DNA from: Abyssicoccus albus
Lineage (GTDB): Bacteria > Bacillota > Bacilli > Staphylococcales > Abyssicoccaceae
Direction: 5' to 3'
Assembly: GCF_003815035.1 (NCBI RefSeq)
Contig: NZ_RKRK01000005.1
Coordinates: 40,729 to 104,728, forward strand
Length of the DNA: 64,000 nt
The notes below the pieces were generated by a model that did not search any database, was not told the DNA's origin, and saw nothing but the letters and a program-made list of their open reading frames with translations. How positions within the stretch are numbered: the first letter of the stretch is position 1; each line of letters starts with the position of its first letter. The position numbers were made by a program, and so were the translations under genes. Shown piece by piece: positions 10,150-19,095 of this stretch.

Positions 10150-11122
10150 GCTCCTTTTTACGAACCATATAGTACACTTCATTTACACCTAATTTCTTTA
10201 AATAATTCTCTTTAAGTTCTACATCATAACCAATGTCATCATACAAATGACTATCTGAGCTTAATGTAATCTTATTTTTTATAAAATATTCCATATCTTT
10301 TTGACTAGGACAAGATTGCTGAACTGGATACCTATATTTCAATCCTGAATTCCATTCGATAATTGTATCTGTGTCATTTAACGCTAGACTAATCTGTTTA
10401 AAATATTTATCCTTTATCATATTTGAAGGTTCGAACTGAAAAACTTTTAAATTATCTACATGCGCTATAATATCAACAATATTTGCTCGTATCATTTCAA
10501 GAATCGTTTCAAAGTGTGTAGTGTAAGCTGCATCCAAATCTAGCTGATTAAAATAATGTTTCAATGTTGGATTATCAAATCCAAATCCTTTATAAAAGTG
10601 AACGGAACCAATTGTATAATCTAAATCTAAACACTCGATGGTCTGTTTTAAAAAGTCAGCTTCTCCACTAAAAAAATCAACTTCTAAACCATACAATAAT
10701 TCAATACCATGGTCTTTCCATTTTTGCTTTTCAGACTGTATAAATTCTTTAAACTGATCAAATGAAGTGACACAAACTCTATCTAACCATTCCGATTGTA
10801 TGTCGCTTAATGCTTTATCATAATCATAAACATCATCTACAATATGCTTTTGGAAATAGTGTTTAAATTCCTTAAATCGATACATGTGATCGACAATTCC
10901 TACTACTTTTAAGTTTTTCTCGACTGCTTTTTCTAAGTAAAGATCAAACCATGTTTTATCATAACCATTATTCTCTATAATATTTTTAAATTCATTAAGT
11001 TTAATATTAACATCTAACGTTTTTGAACTATATTTCTTTTCAAGAAAATAATGAAATATTTTTTTTAGATACTCATTATTATATGGTCCTTCATCAAGAT
11101 GTATATGTATATCTATCGTCAT
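10133..11122 (-). CDS. PHP-domain phosphoesterase, histidinol-phosphatase-like
   Basis: A 329-residue metal-dependent hydrolase of the PHP superfamily. The metal-binding motifs are in order: HIH (His6, His8), 'GIVDHMYRF', Glu in 'GLEVDFF', 'GSVHFYKGF', 'DIIAHVDNL' and the C-terminal 'SSDSHLYDDIG'. It resembles HisK-type histidinol phosphatases but no histidine genes are nearby; a small phosphorylated substrate linked to the ABC operon is more likely. Last gene of the operon, 4 bp after the DeoR regulator, with AAGGAG before its ATG. Confidence 0.75.
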   Translation of the reverse strand: MTIDIHIHLDEGPYNNEYLKKIFHYFLEKKYSSKTLDVNIKLNEFKNIIENNGYDKTWFDLYLEKAVEKNLKVVGIVDHMYRFKEFKHYFQKHIVDDVYDYDKALSDIQSEWLDRVCVTSFDQFKEFIQSEKQKWKDHGIELLYGLEVDFFSGEADFLKQTIECLDLDYTIGSVHFYKGFGFDNPTLKHYFNQLDLDAAYTTHFETILEMIRANIVDIIAHVDNLKVFQFEPSNMIKDKYFKQISLALNDTDTIIEWNSGLKYRYPVQQSCPSQKDMEYFIKNKITLSSDSHLYDDIGYDVELKENYLKKLGVNEVYYMVRKKEHAINL

Positions 11123-11126
11123 TTCT

Positions 11127-11894
11127 TTATCTCCTTACACAATACCAGTTTAGTTGATCATTTGTCTCTATTATGCGATTCATATTTGTGATCACATCAT
11201 CAAATTCATTTAAGTCACTTATTTTGTAATAACATTCTTTATTTAGTTTGCTTTCATCTGTTAGTAAAATATTTCGATTAGATCGTGTCATCGCTTGTCT
11301 TGAGCACACTGTTTCGTCTAAATCAAAATCAAGTACCTCATATCGGTTAAAAGAACCACAGGAAATGAACGAAATGTCAAACTTAAAATTTTGTATTGCC
11401 TCAATAGTCATTGCACCCTTAACAGAATGCTGTTCTGGATTAGTAATGCCAGGTAACATAACAACTTGTCCGGATATTCTTTCTTCTTCAACCGCTTTAT
11501 TAAATTGCATACATGAGCTGATTGAACTTGTCACAACCGTAAGGTTTGAAATATCATGTAAATATTCTGATAAATAATATGTTGTAGTACCTACATCAAC
11601 AAAAATGATTTGATTGTTAGAAATGAATTTTGAAGCTCTTTTTGCAATTAGTTTTTTTTCTTTTTTACACTTATTTATTTTTTTGTTAAAAACTAATTCT
11701 TGATTCGTTTTTTGATATTTTGTTGCTCCACCATGAGTACGTAGTAATTTTTGATCATTTTCTAAAGTTGTTAAATCTTTTCTAATTGTTTCTTTCGATA
11801 CATTTAAAATACTTGCCAATTCATTAACAGTGACTCTTCCTTTTAACTCTAATCGGTCCAAAATAAATTTAAATCGTTCTTCCTGAGTAAACAT
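11127..11894 (-). CDS. DeoR/GlpR-family transcriptional regulator
   Basis: A 255-residue regulator. The N-terminal DeoR helix-turn-helix covers residues 1-58 ('GRVTVNELASILNVSKETIRKD' region and 'LLRTHGGATK'), and residues 75-235 form the sugar-phosphate-sensing DeoRC domain ('FVDVGTTTYYLSEYL', 'SFISCGSF', 'LLTDESKL'). Family members usually repress a catabolic operon until a phosphorylated sugar or polyol binds. As the eighth gene of this operon it is likely its local regulator. No operator can be assigned. Confidence 0.85.
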   Translation of the reverse strand: MFTQEERFKFILDRLELKGRVTVNELASILNVSKETIRKDLTTLENDQKLLRTHGGATKYQKTNQELVFNKKINKCKKEKKLIAKRASKFISNNQIIFVDVGTTTYYLSEYLHDISNLTVVTSSISSCMQFNKAVEEERISGQVVMLPGITNPEQHSVKGAMTIEAIQNFKFDISFISCGSFNRYEVLDFDLDETVCSRQAMTRSNRNILLTDESKLNKECYYKISDLNEFDDVITNMNRIIETNDQLNWYCVRR

Positions 11895-11911
11895 TCTCTA
11901 TTTCCTTTCTA

Positions 11912-13246
11912 TTATTCCGTATTAAAATGAAGCTTAGAGTATTCTTTTGAAGTCATTCTGCGATTCATAAGCAAATACCTAATAAATTCATCAATAATTA
12001 AAACAATCCATATTGCATAAATCCCCCCATCTAATGCTATACCAAAGATATAGCTCAATGGTATTGTTAACAACCACGTTACGATTACATTTACTGAAAC
12101 TGGATAATAAACATCGCCATATACATTCAAAACATCAACAAGCAAGACATTCATCGCTCTTAAAGGCTCAAGTGCAATAGATAGGAATAATAATACGAAA
12201 ATAATATTAAATACAACATGTTCAGTATTAATGATTTTCATGAGTAATATCGAGCCTATAATTACAATAAAATGTATCCCAATAGTTTGATAGAATATTA
12301 CTTTTTTAGAGGTATTGAATATTTTTTTAAATATTTTTATATGATGTTTTGCTATGAATTTACCAAAATAAATTTGAGCAGCTATTGCAAATGCTACACT
12401 AAATGTAAATGTTATAGAATTAAAAGTTTGAACCATTAATTTCCCACTAATAACAGATACTCCGTACAAACTAATCATTGACGTTAATACAAACTGAGAG
12501 ATATTATACGAAATATTTTCTCCAGCACTGGGTAGCCCCAATTTAACAATCATTTTACTTCTAGTGATTAATCTTTTAATCGTTAATCTCACTGGTTTAA
12601 CGTTCACTTGTTTACTTAATATGTAGATAGCAATTACACACCCGATTATTTTACTTATGTTCGTCATATGAGCAACTGCTATGACAGGATCTGAAATATT
12701 ATGAACTAATATAAACAGTACAATAGCATTCAGACAAACATTAGTAATATTCATAATAATTGATACCCATGTTGCATATTTCGCTAATTGCATCGTTCTT
12801 AATAATGTTGAAATGAGCATTGTTGTAGAATGAAATATAATACCTACTAGCAATACTGTCGTAAACTGTCGTGTTGCTGATTCTATTTCCTTAGGTACAT
12901 TCAAAAATAAAATCATCCAATCCATCGTCAACAACACTATGAAAATCATAAAAGTCGTAAAAATTAAGTTAATAATAAAAACTTCTAATATAATTAACCA
13001 AATATCATCTTTCTTTCTATTGATTGTATAAATGAAATTTATTGAAGTTCCTACGTGAATAATTGTCGTTGTTAACATTAATATTAAAATGACTTGTTGA
13101 CTAATACCCGATATTGCTATTGCTTTACTTGAATAGCTAGAAAGCATTAACATATCAACTTGAGCCATTAACATAAAAAAGAATTGCTCGATTAATATCG
13201 GTGTGTACAGTCTTTTAAAAGTTGGCTTATTATAGGGTACTATCAT
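11912..13246 (-). CDS. MATE-family multidrug/metabolite exporter
   Basis: A 444-residue membrane protein with about 12 hydrophobic segments in two halves. 'LIEQFFFMLMAQVDMLMLSSYS' in the first helix pair and the repeat-like 'LGLPSAGENISYNISQFVLTSMIS' at the start of the second half match the MATE (multi antimicrobial extrusion) fold. MATE proteins export organic cations or metabolites with Na+ or H+. It overlaps the phosphoesterase gene upstream by 17 bp, so it is cotranscribed with an importer. The transported compound is unknown. Confidence 0.8.
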   Translation of the reverse strand: MIVPYNKPTFKRLYTPILIEQFFFMLMAQVDMLMLSSYSSKAIAISGISQQVILILMLTTTIIHVGTSINFIYTINRKKDDIWLIILEVFIINLIFTTFMIFIVLLTMDWMILFLNVPKEIESATRQFTTVLLVGIIFHSTTMLISTLLRTMQLAKYATWVSIIMNITNVCLNAIVLFILVHNISDPVIAVAHMTNISKIIGCVIAIYILSKQVNVKPVRLTIKRLITRSKMIVKLGLPSAGENISYNISQFVLTSMISLYGVSVISGKLMVQTFNSITFTFSVAFAIAAQIYFGKFIAKHHIKIFKKIFNTSKKVIFYQTIGIHFIVIIGSILLMKIINTEHVVFNIIFVLLFLSIALEPLRAMNVLLVDVLNVYGDVYYPVSVNVIVTWLLTIPLSYIFGIALDGGIYAIWIVLIIDEFIRYLLMNRRMTSKEYSKLHFNTE

Positions 13247-14072
13247 ATTCTATAATCCTTGTCTCGACCAATCCGTTATCATTTAAAACAATTTCACGGG
13301 CTCCTCGGCATAAATCTCCATAACAATTAAATCCACTCACTCTACCATAATGAAGTGACACACCGTTCAAGTTGAATGAAAAGTCATTATCATGGTCATG
13401 TCCAGCAAAAACATTTTTGATATCACCATTTAAAAGAATATGTGCAAATGTACCTGTATTTAATAACGGTGACCCAATCGTTTCATTTTTTCCCCCTTTT
13501 ATTTGTCTTGCTTCACTCACCGCATTGTATTCAGGTAAGGGAATATGTGTAAAGAGTAAGTTATTATTATACTCTTTATATTTTTGTTGAACATCAGATA
13601 ACCATACATTGTGACCTGGTTCAACGAAATCATATAAGCCATAATGAGTTCTATCTGTTGATCCAGTATCAATTACATATAGTAAATATTTTGCATTTTC
13701 CATGTCTACAGGGATTACATAAGCTTCTTTATCATTAATGATTTTAGATTCAAATTTTTCTGTTAAAAATTCAGTTTGTTTTTCAATAGAACGTAATAAA
13801 TTTCTATCATAATTAGACTCACTATCATGGTTTCCATATGTGAATGCTAGACGAGTATTGAATTGATTTAAAAAAACTACCAAGCGTTCATATGTTTCAT
13901 ATGCATCTACAATACCTTCAGACCATATTTGGTCACCAGTAAATATCAACAAGTCTGGATTATAGGTTTCGGTAATTTGTTTGATTAATTCAAAAGTTTG
14001 TTGATCTTTATCATCATGATGTGGTCCCAAATGCAAGTCTGTAAATTGAATGATTTTGAACTGCTCCACCAT
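13230..14072 (-). CDS. Calcineurin-like metallophosphoesterase
   Basis: A 280-residue phosphoesterase with the full two-metal signature: DLHLG (Asp12, His14), GDQ near 47, GNHD near 80, 'LLFTHIPLP' near 175 and GHDHDND near 218. The layout resembles purple-acid-phosphatase-like/YkuE-type enzymes. No signal peptide is seen, so it should act in the cytoplasm on an imported phosphoester or phosphodiester. It starts 7 bp after the permease gene and overlaps the MATE gene. Confidence 0.83.
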   Translation of the reverse strand: MVEQFKIIQFTDLHLGPHHDDKDQQTFELIKQITETYNPDLLIFTGDQIWSEGIVDAYETYERLVVFLNQFNTRLAFTYGNHDSESNYDRNLLRSIEKQTEFLTEKFESKIINDKEAYVIPVDMENAKYLLYVIDTGSTDRTHYGLYDFVEPGHNVWLSDVQQKYKEYNNNLLFTHIPLPEYNAVSEARQIKGGKNETIGSPLLNTGTFAHILLNGDIKNVFAGHDHDNDFSFNLNGVSLHYGRVSGFNCYGDLCRGAREIVLNDNGLVETRIIEYDSTL

Positions 14073-14079
14073 ATCCCCC

Positions 14080-14973
14080 CTAATCTTTCATTGAACCAAT
14101 ATTAACACCTTTATTAAAATGCTTTTGAATAAATGGATAAATAAATAATACAGGTATTACAACGATAATAATTGTTGCCATCTTTAACGAGTCACCTGTA
14201 ATGGTTACACGCTCTAACATCTCATATGACACACTATTTTGCTTTAATGCATCACTCAATGCCTTCTGTGTTGTAAGCATCTCTTGTAGCAGTGTTGCTA
14301 AAGGTCTTAGTTCACTATCACGAACAAAAAATGATCCTGTAAACCAGTCATTCCAATGTGAGACCGCATTGAACAATGCTATAGTAGCAATAACAGGGCG
14401 ACTCATTGGTATTATAATGCGAGTGAATAACTGGAATTCATTACAACCATCAATTATCGCTGCTTCTTCTATATTTTCTGGAATCGTCAAAAAGAAGGTT
14501 CTCATTATTAATAAATTCCATACACTATAGAGGCTTGGTATAATATATACCCAGATTGTATTTGTTAAATTTAAATCATTTAGCACTAAATAGTATGGGA
14601 TAACTCCTCCACTGAATAGCATCGTAAAGAAAATAAAAAATGTAATTGTTTTTCTATAAGGTAACGTTTTAGATTTTAAAGCATAAGCAGCCATTGCTGT
14701 TAGGAACACACTTATTACTGTTCCAACAATTGTTCTAAATAGGCTAATTCCTAATGCATTCAATATTGTACTTTGTTTAAATACTTCAATGTAATTATCT
14801 AACGTAAAATCTCGAGGCACAAAGTAAATACCACCTTTTTGAGCATCTCCTCCGTCATTGAATGATAGTGCAATGATATTTAAAAATGGTAATATGATAC
14901 TCAAACATAGTCCGATTATACACAGCCACGTAATGATCATAATTATTTTATGTACTTTATCATTATATTTCAT
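14080..14973 (-). CDS. ABC importer permease, LplC/YtcP type
   Basis: Inner-membrane permease of a CUT1-type carbohydrate ABC importer, with six membrane helices. The EAA loop that contacts the ATPase reads EAAIIDGCNEFQLF, and the C-terminus 'PFIQKHFNKGVNIGSMKD' is typical of YtcP/LplC proteins. The frame is open from a TTG at 14997, but GGAG sits 8 bases before the ATG at 14973 (MKYNDKV), so I start there. The partner permease is at 16745-17722. Confidence 0.88.
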   Translation of the reverse strand: MKYNDKVHKIIMIITWLCIIGLCLSIILPFLNIIALSFNDGGDAQKGGIYFVPRDFTLDNYIEVFKQSTILNALGISLFRTIVGTVISVFLTAMAAYALKSKTLPYRKTITFFIFFTMLFSGGVIPYYLVLNDLNLTNTIWVYIIPSLYSVWNLLIMRTFFLTIPENIEEAAIIDGCNEFQLFTRIIIPMSRPVIATIALFNAVSHWNDWFTGSFFVRDSELRPLATLLQEMLTTQKALSDALKQNSVSYEMLERVTITGDSLKMATIIIVVIPVLFIYPFIQKHFNKGVNIGSMKD

Positions 14974-15032
14974 GAAAACAACTCCAAATTGAGGCAATCA
15001 ATAATCAACGTTATTGATTGCCAAGTATTATG

Positions 15033-16733
15033 TTAATAGCGAATTGTTGTTCCGTCCGATTTCTTCTGTTCTAATAATTTGATATATTCCTCTAGCCCAG
15101 CATTTTTTAACTTCTTCTTCGCATCGTCGATGATTTTTTGAGCTTCATCCTCAGACTTTGCATAATATGCTTTAATTAAACTTTCATCATAAGCTGTCAA
15201 AGCTAATTCAAGCTCTTCTCCTTTTTCAAACTCAGGAATAAACGATTTCGGAGACAAACCGTCTACGATTTCAGCATCCTTCATTTTTTCATCATATCCC
15301 CACATCTCAATAATTTTCTGTGGTGTTGAATCATCTTCTTTTTTGGCGTTATCTCCATATTCCGCTTCTCCAAAATCCGCTTCTCTATCAATATCTGTAT
15401 ATCCTAAATGTTCAGCCCAATAGCTTCCAGCTCCACGGAAACCTCTTTTCGCAGCTTCATCGGGATTTTTTTCAATTTCTTCAAGCACTTCTTTAGTAGG
15501 TACAGGATTACCTTCATTATTCAATTCATAATCGCGTCCTTCTATACCGTACCAACTCAATAATTTTCCTTCCTTGCTAGCTAAAAAGTCTGCAAACTTA
15601 ACAATTTCTTCAGGATTTTCTGTCGTTGAAGGAATTGACCACCCAGCATATCCGGATTTATATGGTAAAACCATTTTATATTCACCTTGAACATTATTTA
15701 TTGGTCCGAGTGGAACGTATTTCATATCACTATTTTCAGCTTTAAAATTGTGTAAATCCGATACGATACCAAACGATTTATTTACCAAACCTTCCACAGC
15801 TCTATTTTCTTCCATTGTATAAAACTCAGGATGCATCAATCCTTCGTCAATCAATTTTTGTACATGTTTAACACGTTTCATTGGATAATCTGTTTGTGTT
15901 TCGAATTTTATTTTTCCTTCTTTATCTTCAAAAAACTTCTCACCTGTAGAACCAGTCCATACTAAGTCATTATAAAACGGATGTCGATCAGAACCACCCC
16001 AAGCAGTTGGTCCAATAGGTGTAACTTCTTTGCCATTAACATCTTTAAAGCCATGTTCTTTAATCTTTTTGGCTAATTCATGCACCTTCTCAGAACTATC
16101 AATTGAAGCTGGATCAATCCCCAACTCATCAACAATATCTTTTTGAATGTACGGTCCACCAATATATTTTCTATTTTCTTTACCTGCTTCTCTTGGAATT
16201 GACATATGTACTAAATATGTTCCATCTTGATCTTCTTGGAACATAATGTTTTCTTTTGTGTCTGTCGGCAAATATCCTTCTTCAAAATATTTACTATATA
16301 CTTTTGTATCTTTCAACATATCAGTTAAATCATGAAACATCCCTTGTTCCGAAGCTTTATTTAACATTTTCATTTCTGGTCTTCCACTATTGTTAAGATA
16401 ATACGCTATAAAGTCTGGTAAATCACCTGCTGCTAAACCTGACGCTAAGGCTTCTGTAGATGAATCTCCAGAAATACCTTGAAGTTCTAACTCAATCCCT
16501 GTTTTCTTTTTGATTTCTGCAGCAATCTCTTCATTCATATGTGGACTAACATCACCTTCACTCATGAATACTAAACCTTTGATTTTTCGATCAGCAATCC
16601 ATGTATCCGGCTTTCCATTTTCATTTTTTTTATTATTTGTTGCATTCTCTTTTTCACTTTTATTATCACCACATCCTGATAACAACAATAATGCCACACA
16701 ACATAATATAAGAACCTTTTTAATATATTTCAT
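15033..16733 (-). CDS. ABC importer solute-binding lipoprotein, LplA/YtcQ type
   Basis: A 566-residue extracellular solute-binding lipoprotein: a hydrophobic signal ending in the lipobox LSGC (Cys21), an Asn/Lys/Glu-rich linker to about residue 45, then a long binding domain of the family 1 carbohydrate type (LplA/YtcQ size class, larger than MalE). I start at MKYIKKV, with GGAGG 7 bases upstream; an ATG six codons earlier lacks a site. Ligand unknown: proteins of this size in Firmicutes often bind oligosaccharides or complex glycans. Confidence 0.88.
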   Translation of the reverse strand: MKYIKKVLILCCVALLLLSGCGDNKSEKENATNNKKNENGKPDTWIADRKIKGLVFMSEGDVSPHMNEEIAAEIKKKTGIELELQGISGDSSTEALASGLAAGDLPDFIAYYLNNSGRPEMKMLNKASEQGMFHDLTDMLKDTKVYSKYFEEGYLPTDTKENIMFQEDQDGTYLVHMSIPREAGKENRKYIGGPYIQKDIVDELGIDPASIDSSEKVHELAKKIKEHGFKDVNGKEVTPIGPTAWGGSDRHPFYNDLVWTGSTGEKFFEDKEGKIKFETQTDYPMKRVKHVQKLIDEGLMHPEFYTMEENRAVEGLVNKSFGIVSDLHNFKAENSDMKYVPLGPINNVQGEYKMVLPYKSGYAGWSIPSTTENPEEIVKFADFLASKEGKLLSWYGIEGRDYELNNEGNPVPTKEVLEEIEKNPDEAAKRGFRGAGSYWAEHLGYTDIDREADFGEAEYGDNAKKEDDSTPQKIIEMWGYDEKMKDAEIVDGLSPKSFIPEFEKGEELELALTAYDESLIKAYYAKSEDEAQKIIDDAKKKLKNAGLEEYIKLLEQKKSDGTTIRY

Positions 16734-16744
16734 TAATTTTCCTC

Positions 16745-17722
16745 CTACCATAATGATGTCCCATACTTCTTGTGAGTGATAAAGTTAACAATGAGTACAA
16801 TAATTAAACCGATGACCCCTTGGATTAATCCAATTGCTGTTGCGTAGCCAAAATCACCTCCTTTAAGACCTGTTTTAATAACATAAGTATCGATGATTTC
16901 AGATACAGATAAGTTGCCAGGAGTTTGGAGTAAATAAATTTGATCAAATCCTGCTGATAAAATATTACCCAATGATAAAATAAATAAGACTAATATCGTT
17001 GGCATAATAGAAGGGATTGTGACATATAATACTTGTTTTAATCGATTAGCTCCATCAATCATTGCCGCTTCATATAATTGAGGACTAATACCGACAATCG
17101 CAGCAAAGTAAATAACTGAATTCCAACCGATATCTTTCCAAACATAACTTGAGAACATAATAGGATAAAAACTTTCAGGTTCCATTAAAAAAAATCTATT
17201 CCCATCTCCGCCAGACAATTTAATAATTTCATTAACTAATCCGGTATTAGGAGCAAGTATACTTTGTACAATACCAATGACAACTACCCACGATAAGAAA
17301 TGAGGTATATATGTAATCGATTGAACAATTGTTCTTAATTTATCATTAGCAATTTCATTGAACATTAGTGCTAATATAATTGGAAATGGTAAAGCAAGCA
17401 CTAATTTCATGAAACTGATTATCAAGGTATTCCAAATATAATTCCAACTCATAGAATCTGAGAAGAATCTCTCGTAATATTTTAAACCGACCCATTCTCC
17501 TCCCCAAATTCCAGTATCATATCTAAACTCTTTAAAAGCGAGCACCATACCTGCCATAGGTAGATAATTAAACACAAAGAAAAAAATCACACAAGGTAAT
17601 AACATTAAATACAAAATTTTGTGTTGCCAAATCTGTTTTAATATACTATTTTGTTCTGATATTCTATTTCGCTTCACTTTTGGGATATATCGTAAATAAT
17701 TAATATTTTTTAACCATTTCAT
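16745..17722 (-). CDS. ABC importer permease, LplB/YteP type
   Basis: A 325-residue permease with a basic N-terminus (residues 1-30), six membrane helices and the EAA loop 'YEAAMIDGANRLKQ'. 'FNYLPMAGMVLAFKEF' near residue 50 is typical of the LplB/YteP group. It pairs with the LplC-type permease. Its ATG overlaps the stop codon of the PHP gene (ATGA), with AAGGAGG before it. It lies 11 bp before the binding-protein start. Confidence 0.88.
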   Translation of the reverse strand: MKWLKNINYLRYIPKVKRNRISEQNSILKQIWQHKILYLMLLPCVIFFFVFNYLPMAGMVLAFKEFRYDTGIWGGEWVGLKYYERFFSDSMSWNYIWNTLIISFMKLVLALPFPIILALMFNEIANDKLRTIVQSITYIPHFLSWVVVIGIVQSILAPNTGLVNEIIKLSGGDGNRFFLMEPESFYPIMFSSYVWKDIGWNSVIYFAAIVGISPQLYEAAMIDGANRLKQVLYVTIPSIMPTILVLFILSLGNILSAGFDQIYLLQTPGNLSVSEIIDTYVIKTGLKGGDFGYATAIGLIQGVIGLIIVLIVNFITHKKYGTSLW

Positions 17723-19095
17723 ATCGAATCCTCCTTAATGAATACTGGATTAGTAAGCATCACTAATTGCTCATGGAGATACCCTTCTAACATAAACCAT
17801 TCCAGTCCTACTATAATTTCTTTTAAAACTTTTAAAAGTGAATCTGTCGATAATTTTTTTAGGTTAAATTCTCCCAAATTTGTACTTAAAATATATCTAT
17901 TCATACTTTGTTGGTCTTCTGTCGACATAGTAATTTCAATATCTTTAATTTGTTGATCTAAAATGTCTTCACCTAATATTGATTGGCCGTCAATATCAAT
18001 GCGAAATTCCGAATGATTTACAATAGATATATAGCTTTTACCTGATCGTATCGCTTGTAATACCTGATTTTCATCTTTGTTATTAACACTTACATATAAA
18101 TTAGGATATGGAAGGTTTTCATCTCTATGCCAATCTGAACCACTTGTCAACGCGATTCTGATACCATTATTTAGAAATTCTTTATACCAATTAATCGCTT
18201 CCTTATTGTGTTGACTATTCATATCAACATGATTAATCACTTCAATAAAATCGAAGTCTTTTATAAATTTATCATTATACTCAAATCGACAACCTGTACA
18301 AATAGGATTTCCAACTTCAAATGGATGAGCAATTCCCATCAATTGTTGTGAATGCTTCTGTTGTATTAGTTCATCAATATTATCTTTGTCTAGTGCATAC
18401 CAAACAACATTATCCTCCAAGCTACCTATTAATAATAAATGTCCAAAATATGTTGTTAACTCTTGACCTTTTACCACTAAAATGTCACCATTATCTGGAA
18501 TTTCTTGTAGGGCACTCGTAGTATTATGATCAGTAATACATAAAACATCTAATGAACGGTTTTTTGCTTTATCTAATAAGTCATTTACAGTGTAATCACC
18601 ATCACTATGAACAGTATGACTATGTAATTCTACTTTTAAGTTTTGTTGTTGACGAATAAATCCAATCGAAACTTTTATAAAAACATTAATGAACTTCGAC
18701 ACAATTTCATGGCAATTTAAAACGATAGAGATTGTTTGATTAAATCGAGTGACCGTATTGTAACCTAACGATGACTCTTTAGTAGATATTAAGATTTGAT
18801 CTTTATTTCTTTTTGAATGTCGACAACCAATATAATCATTTCCGTTTAATATACTTACAGTAAGTAGGTTGTCTAAAGAACAAGGTACTTCAATATTGTT
18901 AATTTTACATGTACTGAAAAAATTAAAGATTTCATCTTTATTTGTTACTTTTGAAGGTGTATAGCCCCAATCAATCTTTATATATTCAATAGCTTGTCTA
19001 TTAAATGATTGAATATCTAATTCTTCTAAAATATTTTGTTTCCGATCCATCCAGCTTAATGTAAATTCTTTATCTAAAATAACTTGTTCATCCAT
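17719..19095 (-). CDS. PHP-domain metallohydrolase, CehA/McbA family
   Basis: A 458-residue protein. Residues about 150-350 form a PHP domain with 'ELHSHTVHSDGDYT', 'CITDHNTTS', Glu in 'KGQELTT', 'IAHPFEVG', 'EVINHVD' and 'SGSDWHRDENL'. These are the metal ligands of the CehA/McbA group. The 150-residue N-terminal region is of unknown fold. No signal peptide, so cytoplasmic. It sits between the ATPase (TAATG overlap) and the first permease (ATGA overlap), so its synthesis is coupled to the importer; a role in cleaving the imported solute is inferred. Confidence 0.8.
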   Translation of the reverse strand: MDEQVILDKEFTLSWMDRKQNILEELDIQSFNRQAIEYIKIDWGYTPSKVTNKDEIFNFFSTCKINNIEVPCSLDNLLTVSILNGNDYIGCRHSKRNKDQILISTKESSLGYNTVTRFNQTISIVLNCHEIVSKFINVFIKVSIGFIRQQQNLKVELHSHTVHSDGDYTVNDLLDKAKNRSLDVLCITDHNTTSALQEIPDNGDILVVKGQELTTYFGHLLLIGSLEDNVVWYALDKDNIDELIQQKHSQQLMGIAHPFEVGNPICTGCRFEYNDKFIKDFDFIEVINHVDMNSQHNKEAINWYKEFLNNGIRIALTSGSDWHRDENLPYPNLYVSVNNKDENQVLQAIRSGKSYISIVNHSEFRIDIDGQSILGEDILDQQIKDIEITMSTEDQQSMNRYILSTNLGEFNLKKLSTDSLLKVLKEIIVGLEWFMLEGYLHEQLVMLTNPVFIKEDSI

